64,000 nt of DNA from Paracoccus xiamenensis. Its GTDB lineage: Bacteria; Pseudomonadota; Alphaproteobacteria; Rhodobacterales; Rhodobacteraceae. Both the position numbers and the translations under genes were made by a program. Each line of letters starts with the position of its first letter. Position 1 is the first letter of the stretch. The notes beneath the pieces were generated by a model. It did not search any database. It was not told the DNA's origin and worked only from the letters and a program-made list of their open reading frames with translations. The stretch lies in contig NZ_JAAOHY010000008.1 in assembly GCF_011308835.1 (NCBI RefSeq), positions 86,654 to 150,653 of the forward strand, in the 5' to 3' direction. Positions 8,847 through 17,809 of the stretch are shown here, piece by piece.

Positions 8847-10127
8847 ATGACGACCTTGAAGACCGCATGCACCGCGCTGGCGCTGATTATGCCCCTGACG
8901 GCAGCAGCCGAAGGTGTTGAGCTGACGCTTTGGCATATGGAGCAGCCGCCGCACCGCGTTGCGCGCCTGCAGGAACTGATCGACGCGTTCAATGCCGGCC
9001 ATGACGGCGTTACCGTCACCCAGGCACCGCAGAACTGGGGCGAGATCTATGCCAAGGCGCCGGCGGCGCTGGCGGCAGGCGTCGGGCCCGACATCATGTT
9101 CGTGACGCCGGATTTCGTGCCGATCCTGAAGCAGGTGCGGGACATCCCCTCGGTTCAAGAATTTGTGGCTGAACAGGACGCCAAGCACGACTTCATTGAC
9201 AGCGCGGTCGAGGCTTACAGCTATCAAGACGGGGTCTGGGCGGTCCCGCTTTACAATATGGCGATGAACCTGTGGTATCGCAAAGGCGACCTTGCTGAAG
9301 CCGGGATCGAGGTCCCGAAGACATGGGCCGAACTGCAATCTGCGGCGGAAACCCTGTCGAAAGATGGCGTCTATGGGTTGGGCTTGCCTGCCAACAAGCA
9401 GCTTTACACCGACCAGACGGTTTACAGTTTCATGGTGAATGGCGGCGCGACCGAGATCTACAACGCCGATGGCTCTCTGCGCTTTGACAATCCCGAGACC
9501 GTCGAAAGCTATACCACTTATACCAATCTGCAGAAACTCTCGCCGCCCGACAGCACCTCCTGGACCTGGGGGGAGGCCGAGGCCTGCTTCATTTCCGAAA
9601 GCTGCGGAATGATCCTGCAATTTTCGGTCATCACCGGCTATGACACGCAAGGCGCGGGCGATCCGGCCGATCTGGGCGTCGCACCGATCCCGGCCGCGTC
9701 GGCGGATGACGAAAGCAACACCATCGCTTATGCCAATGCCGGGCTGATCCTGTCCGAGGACGAGGCAGAACGTGCTGCCGCGCAGGACTTCCTTGCATTC
9801 CTGCTGGAGCCGGAAAACTACGGCCGTTTCCTGAACATGGAACCGGGCCTGTTCATGCCGCTGACGGCGACCGGCGCCGAAGCAGAAAGCTTCTGGACCG
9901 AGCCGCTGACCGCGAAATACCGCGAGCAGATCGAACAGATCATCGCGAATTCGCAGAACGGTCAGCTTTTCGGCTTTACCAGCGGGCGCACCTTCCCGTC
10001 CATCGCCGCGATCTCGGCCCAGAACCTGATTGCTGAAACCCTTCAGGATATCGTCGTGCGCGGCAACACGCCGGCGGATGCCGTCGCCGCCGGGCAGGCC
10101 CTGATGGTCGAAGCCGCAGCAGACTGA
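8847..10127 (+). CDS. Sugar ABC transporter, extracellular solute-binding protein
   Basis: A 426-residue periplasmic family 1 binding protein with a signal peptide ending near LTAAAEG. The mature start VELTLWHMEQPPHRVARLQ and the segment VGPDIMFVTPDFV are typical of the oligosaccharide-binding cluster. A GGAGG ribosome site precedes the ATG. Two permeases, an ATPase, a kinase, nagB and nagA follow, so the likely substrate is GlcNAc, chitobiose or a related amino sugar. This is inferred from context; the binding residues cannot be read from sequence alone. Confidence 0.88.
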   Translation: MTTLKTACTALALIMPLTAAAEGVELTLWHMEQPPHRVARLQELIDAFNAGHDGVTVTQAPQNWGEIYAKAPAALAAGVGPDIMFVTPDFVPILKQVRDIPSVQEFVAEQDAKHDFIDSAVEAYSYQDGVWAVPLYNMAMNLWYRKGDLAEAGIEVPKTWAELQSAAETLSKDGVYGLGLPANKQLYTDQTVYSFMVNGGATEIYNADGSLRFDNPETVESYTTYTNLQKLSPPDSTSWTWGEAEACFISESCGMILQFSVITGYDTQGAGDPADLGVAPIPAASADDESNTIAYANAGLILSEDEAERAAAQDFLAFLLEPENYGRFLNMEPGLFMPLTATGAEAESFWTEPLTAKYREQIEQIIANSQNGQLFGFTSGRTFPSIAAISAQNLIAETLQDIVVRGNTPADAVAAGQALMVEAAAD

Positions 10128-10137
10128 GGGCAGGGCA

Positions 10138-11010
10138 ATGCGGGGTTCAACACCTTTGGCCATCGCCTTCGTGGCGCCGGCGCTGCTGCTTCTTGCAGCT
10201 ATTCTGGGATGGCCTCTGATCTCGGCGGTCGTGCTTAGCCTTCAGAACATCCGTGCCATTGGTACGGGCGGCGAGTTGATCGGCTTTGACAATTATGCCG
10301 AGGTCCTGTCGGACGCGACCTTCTGGCGGGCAGGGGGGATCAGCATCGTCTGGGTTCTTGCCAATGCCGTTGTGCAGACGATTCTGGCATTGATCACCGC
10401 ACTTGCCTTGCAACAGAACTTTCCCGGTGTCCGCATCGCGCGGACCTGGGTCATCCTGACCTGGATCGTGCCCACGGTGGTGACGGTCATCATCTGGCGG
10501 TGGCTGTTCTCGTCCTCCGGCGGGATGATCAACCCGCTGCTGATGCAGCTGGGCGTGATCGAACGCCCGATCGGCTTTTTCAACACGCCGACAACGGCGA
10601 TGGCCACGCTGATCTTCATCAATTCGTGGCGCTGGTTTCCTTTCATCGCGCTGATGATGCTGGCGGGCCTGACCCGTATCCCGTCCGATCTTTACGAGGC
10701 AGCGCGCCTTGACGGGGCAAACAGCTGGCGGCGGTTCATTCGCATCACCTGGCCGCTGCTGGCGCCGACGATGGGGGTGCTGCTGGTGATCGGGACGCTC
10801 CTGTCATTTAACGTCTTCGACATCATCTGGCTGCTGACCTCTGGCGGCCCCGCAGGCGGCACGCGCACCTTGCCGGTGCTGATCTATGAAACGGCGTTCA
10901 AGTCTTACAACCTCAGCGAGGCGGCGACGATCTCGGTGCTGGCGACGGTGTTCCTGATGGGCTTCGCGCTGCTGGCCACCCGCTATATCAGCAAGACAGA
11001 GGCCCAGTGA
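10138..11010 (+). CDS. Sugar ABC transporter permease 1 (MalF/UgpA type)
   Basis: A 290-residue inner-membrane permease with six predicted hydrophobic segments, the first at about residues 7-30 (LAIAFVAPALLLLAAILGW). The cytoplasmic EAA loop reads EAARLDGANSWRRFIRITWPLL near residue 190, which docks the ATPase. It pairs with the next gene; their stop and start overlap (TGATG), indicating translational coupling. Substrate specificity is inferred from the operon. Confidence 0.88.
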   Translation: MRGSTPLAIAFVAPALLLLAAILGWPLISAVVLSLQNIRAIGTGGELIGFDNYAEVLSDATFWRAGGISIVWVLANAVVQTILALITALALQQNFPGVRIARTWVILTWIVPTVVTVIIWRWLFSSSGGMINPLLMQLGVIERPIGFFNTPTTAMATLIFINSWRWFPFIALMMLAGLTRIPSDLYEAARLDGANSWRRFIRITWPLLAPTMGVLLVIGTLLSFNVFDIIWLLTSGGPAGGTRTLPVLIYETAFKSYNLSEAATISVLATVFLMGFALLATRYISKTEAQ

Positions 11011-11837
11011 TGCGCAGATCGTGGCAAATGAACATCCTGCTGGCGCTGTCGCTGGCCTTCCTGTGCCTGTTGATCCTGCTGCCTTTCTGGTGGGTTGTGT
11101 CCAGTTCCTTCAAGGAACCGCAGGAAATCATCTCGCGCTCGCCGACCATGGTGCCGCATTCCTTCACCTTGCAGCATTTCCAGAAACTGCTCAGCAGTTC
11201 AGCCTATCCGACCTATATGCTGAACAGCCTGATCGTCTCGACCATCTCGGCGATCATTACGCTGATGCTGGCGGTGCCGGCGGCCTATGCCTTCTTCCGC
11301 ATGCATTTTCCGGGGCGCGAGGTGATGTATCGCACCATCCTGCTGGCTTATGCTTTCCCCAGCATCGTCGTGCTGATCCCGCTGTTCGGCATGTTCGTCA
11401 AACTGGGGCTGGTCGATACGCTGACCGGGCTGGTCATCATCAACGTCACCTTCGCGCTACCCTTTTCCATCTGGATGCTGCGGTCTTTCTTCGCCGGACT
11501 GCCGAAGGAAATCGAGGAAGCCGCCGTCATGGACGGGGCCAGCACGCTGGTCATCCTGCGCCGGGTAATGATCCCGTTGATCACGCCGGGCATCGCCTCG
11601 GTCGGGATCTTCGCCTTCATCCTGTCATGGACCGAATATGTCTTCACCTCGGTCCTGATCGTGTCGGATGCCAAGCGCACGGTGCCGGTCGGGTTTTCGG
11701 GGATCATCGGGCAGTATCAGATCGACTGGGGCATGCTGCTTGCCGGCGCAAGCTTTGCCGTCCTGCCGGTCATCATCCTCTTCTCGCTTGTCGGTCGCTG
11801 GTTTGTCGGCGGTCTGACCGAAGGCGCCGTCAAGTAA
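11010..11837 (+). CDS. Sugar ABC transporter permease 2 (MalG/UgpE type)
   Basis: A 275-residue inner-membrane permease of the MalG type. Six hydrophobic segments are evident, and the EAA loop EEAAVMDGASTLVILRRVMIP is near residue 170. I start at ATG 11010, which overlaps the upstream stop by one base; a GTG immediately before it at 11007 would add one residue. It forms the transmembrane heterodimer with the preceding permease. Confidence 0.87.
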   Translation: MRRSWQMNILLALSLAFLCLLILLPFWWVVSSSFKEPQEIISRSPTMVPHSFTLQHFQKLLSSSAYPTYMLNSLIVSTISAIITLMLAVPAAYAFFRMHFPGREVMYRTILLAYAFPSIVVLIPLFGMFVKLGLVDTLTGLVIINVTFALPFSIWMLRSFFAGLPKEIEEAAVMDGASTLVILRRVMIPLITPGIASVGIFAFILSWTEYVFTSVLIVSDAKRTVPVGFSGIIGQYQIDWGMLLAGASFAVLPVIILFSLVGRWFVGGLTEGAVK

Positions 11838-11849
11838 GGAAACGAAAAC

Positions 11850-12941
11850 ATGTCCAACCTTCACATCACCTCGCTCGACAAGGACTATAGCGGGCATCAG
11901 GTTCTGCATGGCATCAACCTGAACGTGGATAGTGGCGAGTTCGTCGTCTTCGTCGGACCCTCCGGCTGCGGAAAATCCACGCTGCTGCGCACCATTGCGG
12001 GGCTTGAAGACGCAAGCGGCGGCAGCATCAACATCGACGCCCGTGACGTGACGCGCGTCGATCCGGCCGAGCGGGGCATCGCCATGGTGTTCCAGACTTA
12101 TGCGCTGTACCCGCATATGACGGTTGAGGAGAACATGGCCTTCGGTCTGGAAATGTCCGGCATGTCGAAGGCCGAGCGCAAGCAGACCGTGGCGCAGGTC
12201 GCCGAGACGCTGCACCTTTCGGACTATCTGCCGCGCAAGCCGCGCCAGCTGTCCGGCGGGCAGCGTCAGCGGGTCGCTATCGGCCGGGCCATCGTGCGCA
12301 ACCCGAAAATCTTCCTGTTCGACGAACCGCTGTCCAACCTTGACGCAGAGCTGCGGGTAAAGATGCGGATGGAGATTTCGGCCCTGCATCAGCGGCTTGG
12401 CGCGACGATGATCTATGTCACCCATGATCAGGTCGAGGCGATGACGCTGGCCGACAAGATCGTTGTCCTGCGCGATGGCCGGATTGAACAGGTCGGCGCG
12501 CCGATGGATCTGTATGCGGATCCTGACAACGCATTTGTTGCGGGCTTCATCGGCTCGCCCAAGATCAACTTCCTGCAGGCTCAGGTGACGGGCCGCAGCG
12601 CGGACGGCGGCGCGCTGGTGACAGTGCCGCGCCTTGGGCTGAAGAACCTCGAGGTCAAACCGCGCGGCGGCATGGTCGACATTGGAGCCACGGTCACGCT
12701 GGGCCTGCGCCCCGAACATTTCGGTGCGCCGGGTCAGGGACGCGGGCCTGCGGTCACGCTGATTGCGGATGCGGTCGAAAATCTGGGCAGCGTATCCTAT
12801 GCCCATGCCGGCCCCGATGCCGAGGAGCCGGTGGTGGTCGAGGTCAAGGATCAGGCCACGCTTGCCCCCGGCGGCGCGGTCACCGCCGAGGTGTTGTCCG
12901 GGCGCGCCTTTCTGTTTGATGCCGATGGCCGCCGGCTCTGA
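11850..12941 (+). CDS. ABC transporter ATP-binding protein (UgpC/MalK type)
   Basis: A 363-residue carbohydrate-uptake ATPase. It contains Walker A GPSGCGKST (about residues 38-46), signature LSGGQRQRVAIGRA (about 134-147), Walker B IFLFDEPLSNLD, the H-loop in YVTHDQVEAM, and a C-terminal regulatory OB/TOBE domain. It powers import through the two upstream permeases. The ribosome site AAGGAAAC lies before the ATG, only twelve bases from the permease stop. The family often serves several sugar transporters, so it may not be exclusive to this one. Confidence 0.92.
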   Translation: MSNLHITSLDKDYSGHQVLHGINLNVDSGEFVVFVGPSGCGKSTLLRTIAGLEDASGGSINIDARDVTRVDPAERGIAMVFQTYALYPHMTVEENMAFGLEMSGMSKAERKQTVAQVAETLHLSDYLPRKPRQLSGGQRQRVAIGRAIVRNPKIFLFDEPLSNLDAELRVKMRMEISALHQRLGATMIYVTHDQVEAMTLADKIVVLRDGRIEQVGAPMDLYADPDNAFVAGFIGSPKINFLQAQVTGRSADGGALVTVPRLGLKNLEVKPRGGMVDIGATVTLGLRPEHFGAPGQGRGPAVTLIADAVENLGSVSYAHAGPDAEEPVVVEVKDQATLAPGGAVTAEVLSGRAFLFDADGRRL

Positions 12942-12968
12942 CACGGGGCAACGTCAGGAGGCAGCAGG

Positions 12969-14486
12969 ATGACCAGCTATTTCATCGGCCTTGATGCCGG
13001 CTCGTCGCTTTGCAAGGCGGCGGTCTTCGATCTGGACGGCCGCCAGCTGTCCGAGGCCCGGCGGCGCACGCCCCTGTCGCGTCCGCAGCCGGGCTGGGTC
13101 GAGGCCGATCCCGACCAGTGCTGGACCGCCGTCTGCGAGGTTCTGCGCGAGGCGGTTGAGGCCAGCGGTGTCGCTGCCGATCAGATCAAGGGGCTGGGAC
13201 TGTCGGCCGCGATGGTCGGCGCATGGGTGGTGGACGGCGACGGTCGCGCGCTTCGACCCGGCATCAACTGGGAAGATAACCGCAGCCAGTCCATCCTGAC
13301 AGAAATGTCCCGCGACGAACCCGAGCTGATGTCGCGGATCTATCGCAGTTCCGGCTCGGTCCTTCAGCAAGGCTGCACGCTGCCGGTGCTGGCATGGCTG
13401 GATCGGAACGAGCCGGATTTGCTGGACCGTGCGCGCCATGTCTTCGGCTACAAGGATTACCTGCGCATGCGCCTGACCGGTGATGCCGCCACCGACCGGA
13501 CCGAGGCGTCGGTGGCACCCGGTGACGCGGCGGCGCGCGGGCGCAGCGACGAAATGATCGCCCTGTTCGGGCTGACCGGGCGTCGTGGCCTGCTGCCCCA
13601 TGTCGCGGAATCGGAAAGCCTCGCAGCCGGGCTGACGGCGCAGGCAGCGGCGGAAACCGGGCTGCCAGAGGGCCTGCCGGTCGCCATTGGCGCAGGCGAC
13701 GTGCCCGCCATGGTGATCGGGGCAGGCGGCATGAGGACGGGCGAAGTAACCGCCGTTCTGGGCACGACCTGCATGCTGGGAACCTGTGTCGATCGTCCCC
13801 TTTTTGCGCCGGCCGATATCGGGCTGCTGTTTTCACTGCCAGAGGGTCGCTGGTTCCGGGCCATGGTCAACGTGGCAGGCACATTGAATCTGGATTGGGC
13901 GATCTCGATCCTGGCGTCTGATCTGGCGGGTGATCCGGCGCGCTTCGACGTGGTGACCGAACTGGCCTGGAAATCGCCCGTTGGCGCTAATGGAGTGGTC
14001 TATCTGCCCTATCTCAGCGAAAGCGGCATCATCGCCCCGGTCGTCTCCACCGAGGCGCGGGCGCAATTTGCCAATCTCTCGCCGGGTCACACCCGTGCCG
14101 ACATGTTCCGGGCCGTCTTTGAAGGGGTCGCCTATGCCATGCGTGACCTGCTGGACATGTTGCCGATCAAAGCGAAAAGCCTGCGCCTGACCGGTGGCGG
14201 CAGTCAAAGCGGATTCTGGGCGCAGATGATCGCGGATGTGCTGCAGGTCGAGGTGCGCGTGCCGCAGGGGTCCGAGTTCGGCGCACGCGGTGCCGCGCTG
14301 CTGGCCGCAACGGCAACCGGCCACTTCGCGAATGTGCGTGCCGCCTCGGCAGCGGTGGACCAGATCGCGGCGACATATGAGCCGCGCGAGTTGGGCCAGC
14401 GGCAATATCAGCAAGGATACCGGCGCTATTGCGCGGCCCGCGACCAGTTGCTGGGGCGCAGTGCGCCGAACCGGGCAGGGCCGTGA
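12969..14486 (+). CDS. FGGY-family carbohydrate kinase
   Basis: A 505-residue kinase of the FGGY family (xylulokinase, glycerol and gluconate kinases). The N-terminal phosphate loop is YFIGLDAGSSLCKAAVFD, the catalytic-base motif is GAGDVPAMVIGAGG near residue 240, and the C-terminal adenosine motif is LRLTGGGSQSGFWAQM near residue 400. An AGGAGG site precedes the ATG. It is the only sugar kinase in an operon that also encodes nagB and nagA. Those steps need GlcNAc-6-P, so this enzyme may phosphorylate an amino sugar, a role usually held by ROK or NagK kinases. Its substrate cannot be proved from sequence. Confidence 0.85.
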   Translation: MTSYFIGLDAGSSLCKAAVFDLDGRQLSEARRRTPLSRPQPGWVEADPDQCWTAVCEVLREAVEASGVAADQIKGLGLSAAMVGAWVVDGDGRALRPGINWEDNRSQSILTEMSRDEPELMSRIYRSSGSVLQQGCTLPVLAWLDRNEPDLLDRARHVFGYKDYLRMRLTGDAATDRTEASVAPGDAAARGRSDEMIALFGLTGRRGLLPHVAESESLAAGLTAQAAAETGLPEGLPVAIGAGDVPAMVIGAGGMRTGEVTAVLGTTCMLGTCVDRPLFAPADIGLLFSLPEGRWFRAMVNVAGTLNLDWAISILASDLAGDPARFDVVTELAWKSPVGANGVVYLPYLSESGIIAPVVSTEARAQFANLSPGHTRADMFRAVFEGVAYAMRDLLDMLPIKAKSLRLTGGGSQSGFWAQMIADVLQVEVRVPQGSEFGARGAALLAATATGHFANVRAASAAVDQIAATYEPRELGQRQYQQGYRRYCAARDQLLGRSAPNRAGP

Positions 14487-14594
14487 AAGCGAAGGAAAAC
14501 CGGGCACATGCCCTTTCGCTGGGGTCATCCGGCTGCGGTTGGCAGAAATCATTCTGACGACCCCAATTATCAATCTAGGACGAAAGGCAGATCA

Positions 14595-15395
14595 ATGAAG
14601 GTTTTGATCCACCAAACTCCCGAGCGCGCCGTTCGATGCGTTGCCGACATCCTGGTCAAGCGGTTGGATCTGCAGCCGGACACCGTGCTTGGACTGGCGA
14701 CGGGCGGCACGATGGAGGCTGTCTATGCGCGCCTCATCAAGGCCTATCGCGGCGGACATGTCAGCTTCGACCGTGCGCGTTCATTCAACCTTGATGAATA
14801 TATCGGCCTCCCGCCCGATCATCCCTGTTCCTATTGGCGATACATGGAAGATCGGCTGTTCGATCATGTCGATTTCGGCGCTGGCGCAACATGCCTGCCG
14901 CGCGGCGACGCGGCTGATCCCGAGGCCGAAGCTGCCGCGTATGAGCGCGCCATCGCGCGTTCCGGCGATATCGGGCTGCAATTGCTGGGACTGGGCGCCA
15001 ATGGCCATATCGGCTTTAACGAACCCAGCTCCAGCCTGTCGTCACTGACGCGCATCAAGACCCTGACCCGGTCGACCCGCGCGGCGAATGCTCGCTTCTT
15101 CGACGATCCCGACGATGTGCCGCGCCTTGCGATCACGATGGGGATCGGCACCATCCTGCGCGCAGAGGAGATCGTCTTGCTGGGCTTTGGCGAGGGCAAG
15201 GCCGAGGCCGCCGCGGCGATGATCGAAGGGCCAGTATCGGCAAGCTGCCCGGCTTCCGCGCTTCAGCTGCACGACAAGGTCACGGTCGTTCTGGATCAGG
15301 CTGCCGCAAGCCGCCTGAAACTGCGCGAATATTATGAGCTGGTTCATCCCGGTGGCGGTGACGCGGTCATCACCCCGTTCCAACCAGCAGCCTAG
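14595..15395 (+). CDS. nagB: Glucosamine-6-phosphate deaminase
   Basis: A 266-residue NagB that converts glucosamine-6-P to fructose-6-P and ammonia in the cytoplasm. Key residues are visible: the phosphate loop LATGGTMEAVYARL, the catalytic Asp in SFNLDEYIGL, and the Asn/His/Glu set in LGLGANGHIGFNEPSSSL. The length matches the family. ATG 14595 follows AAAGG; the frame is open further upstream but lacks homology there. It completes the route from the NagA product to glycolysis. The terminal allosteric region seen in enteric NagB is less conserved here, so allosteric control is uncertain. Confidence 0.93.
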   Translation: MKVLIHQTPERAVRCVADILVKRLDLQPDTVLGLATGGTMEAVYARLIKAYRGGHVSFDRARSFNLDEYIGLPPDHPCSYWRYMEDRLFDHVDFGAGATCLPRGDAADPEAEAAAYERAIARSGDIGLQLLGLGANGHIGFNEPSSSLSSLTRIKTLTRSTRAANARFFDDPDDVPRLAITMGIGTILRAEEIVLLGFGEGKAEAAAAMIEGPVSASCPASALQLHDKVTVVLDQAAASRLKLREYYELVHPGGGDAVITPFQPAA

Positions 15396-15439
15396 AATTG
15401 ACACTGCCGAGCCAGGTCATACCCAGAACGAGACAGAAC

Positions 15440-16573
15440 ATGACGATGACGAGTTTTCACGCTGAACGTATCTTCGATGGTTCGAGCTGGCATAATGATG
15501 CCGCCCTGCTTGTGCAGGAGGGGCGCGTGCATGCCATAAGGCCTTCTGCCGATGCACCCGAAGGGCAGCAGCTGGATGGCTGGATCATTCCGGGTCTGGT
15601 CGATCTGCAGGTCAATGGGGGCGGCGGGGTTCTGCTGAACAACGATCCGACGCCCGAAGGCATCGCCACGATATGCGCGGCACACCGGTCGCAGGGGACC
15701 ACCTCGATCATGGCAACGCTGATCACGGATCGGCCAGATGTGACCTCGGCCGCGATTGCGGCGGCAGAAGTCTCGGCCGGTACTCCGGGCCTTCTGGGCC
15801 TGCATCTGGAAGGCCCGCATTTGGCACTGTCGCGAAAGGGAACGCATGATCCGGCCTTGGTCCGCGCGATGACGGATGGCGATCTTTCGGTGCTGACGCA
15901 GGCGGCGCGCAGGCTTGCGCATCTGATTTGCACGGTGGCCCCGGAATCGGTGACGCCGGATCAGATTGCCGCGCTGTCCAATGCGGGCGCGGTTGTCAGC
16001 CTTGGCCACAGCGATTGCGCGCATAATGCCGCGCAAGCCGGCTTCGACGCAGGCGCGAGCATGGTCACCCACCTTTTCAACGCCATGAGCCAGCTTGGCC
16101 ATCGCCAGCCAGGCCTTGTCGGCGCGGCTTTGGATGATGGGCGTATCTGGTGTGGCCTGATCGCCGACGGTTACCATGTCGATGACGCGGCGCTGCGGAT
16201 CGCGCTGCGCGCAAAAGCGGGGCCGGCGCGGATGTTCCTTGTCTCGGACGCGATGTCGACGGTCGGAACGGAGCTGCCGGGCTTTACGCTGAACGGACGT
16301 CAGATCTATCGCCGGGATGGTCGTTTGACCTTGGCTGACGGCACGCTTGCCGGTGCCGATATCGCGCTGATCGACGCTGTCCGTTATGTCCACAAGCAGC
16401 TTGGCTTGCCGCTGGACGAGGCCGTCCGGCTTGCCAGTATCTATCCGGCGCAGGCGGTGGGCGCATCAGATCTGGGGCATCTGCATCCCGGCGCGCGGGC
16501 GGATTTCGTTGCGGTTTCAGTGGATATTCGGGCGAAATCTGTCTGGGTCGCCGGGAAAGCCACGGCAACCTGA
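15440..16573 (+). CDS. nagA: N-acetylglucosamine-6-phosphate deacetylase
   Basis: A 377-residue amidohydrolase that removes acetate from GlcNAc-6-P. Metal and catalytic residues are seen in LHLEGPHLALSRKGTHDP (Glu), VSLGHSDC (His), THLFNAMSQLGHRQPG (His) and LVSDAMSTVG (Asp, catalytic). The N-terminal small beta domain and HxE-free metal site agree with single-metal NagA enzymes. It is the last gene of the amino-sugar operon, 44 bases after nagB. The start at 15440 gives the usual N-terminus; an upstream in-frame start at 15398 nearly abuts the nagB stop and is less likely. Confidence 0.93.
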   Translation: MTMTSFHAERIFDGSSWHNDAALLVQEGRVHAIRPSADAPEGQQLDGWIIPGLVDLQVNGGGGVLLNNDPTPEGIATICAAHRSQGTTSIMATLITDRPDVTSAAIAAAEVSAGTPGLLGLHLEGPHLALSRKGTHDPALVRAMTDGDLSVLTQAARRLAHLICTVAPESVTPDQIAALSNAGAVVSLGHSDCAHNAAQAGFDAGASMVTHLFNAMSQLGHRQPGLVGAALDDGRIWCGLIADGYHVDDAALRIALRAKAGPARMFLVSDAMSTVGTELPGFTLNGRQIYRRDGRLTLADGTLAGADIALIDAVRYVHKQLGLPLDEAVRLASIYPAQAVGASDLGHLHPGARADFVAVSVDIRAKSVWVAGKATAT

Positions 16574-16646
16574 ACATTGCGCTGCTGCTGCGGGGCTTCA
16601 GGCCAGTCGGTTCGGAATTCGGCCGGGAGACCGTACATATCGCAAT

Positions 16647-16683
16647 CATATGGCGGGAATAGAATCTATATATTCGCCATATG
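16647..16683 (+). promoter_or_regulatory. Long inverted repeat before the TRAP binding-protein gene
   Basis: CATATGGCG (16647-16655) and CGCCATATG (16675-16683) are perfect inverted arms 19 bases apart, with AATA/TATT extending the symmetry inward and an AT-rich centre that could hold a -10 element. A further CATAT half-site lies just upstream, near 16636. It probably binds a regulator controlling the DctP gene 67 bases downstream. Confidence 0.5.
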
Positions 16684-16749
16684 GCGCCGCGCAATGCGAT
16701 CCTGCCTGATGGGTTTTGCCGCGTTGCAGGCGGTCAGGGAGGAAAAGAA

Positions 16750-17754
16750 ATGTTCAACAGACGCAATCTGCTTTCACTTGCGGCGGTGTCGGTGCTGGCC
16801 ATCGGGGCGGGGCTGCCGGCATTCGCGCAGGACATCACCATCAAGTTCAGCCATGTCGTTGCGCCGGACACGCCGAAGGGCAAAGGCGCTGACAAGTTCA
16901 AGGAACTGGCCGAGCAATATACCGAAGGCAAGGTAAAGGTCGAAGTTTATCCGAACAGCCAGCTGTACAAGGACAAGGAAGAACTGGAGGCGCTGCAGCT
17001 CGGCTCGGTCCAGATGCTGGCGCCGTCGCTGGCGAAGTTCGGGCCCCTTGGTGTGCCGCAGTTCGAATTGTTCGACCTGCCCATGCTGTTCCAGAACCGC
17101 GACGAGCTGCGCAAGATAACCGAAGGCGAGGTAGGTCAGTCGCTTTTCGCAATGCTGCAGGACAAGGGCATCATTGGGCTGGCCTATTGGGATAATGGCT
17201 TCAAGATCATGACGGCGAACTCGCCCGTCGTCGTGCCCGACGATTTTCTGGGCCTGAAGATGCGCATCCAGTCCTCGAAGATCCTTGAGGAACAGATGAA
17301 CGCATTGGGTGCTGTGCCGCAGGTCATGGCCTTTTCCGAGGTCTATCAGGGGCTGCAAACCGGCGTTGTGGACGGCACTGAAAACACCCCGTCGAACACC
17401 TATACCCAGCGTGTGAACGAGGTACAGAAATACGGAACCGTGTCCAACCACGGCTATATTGGCTATGCCGTCATCGTGAACAAGGACTTCTGGGACGGCC
17501 TGCCCGAAGACGTGCGCGGGCAGTTGGATCAGGCGATGGCCGAGGCAACGGAATATGCAAACTCTATCGCCGAGGAGGAAAACAAGGCCGCGCTGGAGGC
17601 GATGCGGGCGGCGGGCACGACCGAATTTCACGATCTGACCGACGAAGAGCGTGCCCAATGGGCAGAGGTCCTGCGCCCCGTGCACGACGAAATGGCTGAC
17701 CGGATCGGCGCCGATCTGATTCAACAGGCCTATGACGCCATCGCGGCCAACTAG
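16750..17754 (+). CDS. TRAP transporter substrate-binding protein, DctP family
   Basis: A 334-residue periplasmic protein with a signal peptide ending near LPAFAQD. The mature start ITIKFSHVVAPDTPKGKGADKFKEL, the central AYWDNGFKIMTANSP and LKMRIQSSKI with its carboxylate-binding Arg are typical of C4-dicarboxylate DctP proteins. GGAGG precedes ATG 16750. No DctQ or DctM membrane genes are adjacent, so it must use a transporter encoded elsewhere, or the partner genes were lost. Its neighbours (fumarase/mesaconase, C5-dicarboxylate CoA pathway) suggest a C4 or C5 dicarboxylate ligand. Confidence 0.9.
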   Translation: MFNRRNLLSLAAVSVLAIGAGLPAFAQDITIKFSHVVAPDTPKGKGADKFKELAEQYTEGKVKVEVYPNSQLYKDKEELEALQLGSVQMLAPSLAKFGPLGVPQFELFDLPMLFQNRDELRKITEGEVGQSLFAMLQDKGIIGLAYWDNGFKIMTANSPVVVPDDFLGLKMRIQSSKILEEQMNALGAVPQVMAFSEVYQGLQTGVVDGTENTPSNTYTQRVNEVQKYGTVSNHGYIGYAVIVNKDFWDGLPEDVRGQLDQAMAEATEYANSIAEEENKAALEAMRAAGTTEFHDLTDEERAQWAEVLRPVHDEMADRIGADLIQQAYDAIAAN

Positions 17755-17765
17755 GTAAATCTCGC

Positions 17766-17793
17766 GCAAGAGGCGGCGGTAGCCACCTCTTGC
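17766..17793. terminator. Bidirectional terminator between dctP-like gene and fumarase
   Basis: GCAAGAGG and CCTCTTGC form an 8-bp stem that continues inward with GGC/GCC after one mismatch. It lies between two convergent stop codons, 11 bases after the binding-protein gene and 16 before the fumarase stop, so it can serve both strands. Confidence 0.65.
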
Positions 17794-17809
17794 AATGTCG
17801 TTCCTGCGT

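Noticed and set aside
8712..10163. 483-residue minus-strand open frame
   Set aside because: It lies opposite the sugar-binding protein, has no domain features and no ribosome site, and is a shadow.
11625..12944. 439-residue minus-strand open frame
   Set aside because: It is antisense to the ABC ATPase; the sequence shows no fold or family motif.
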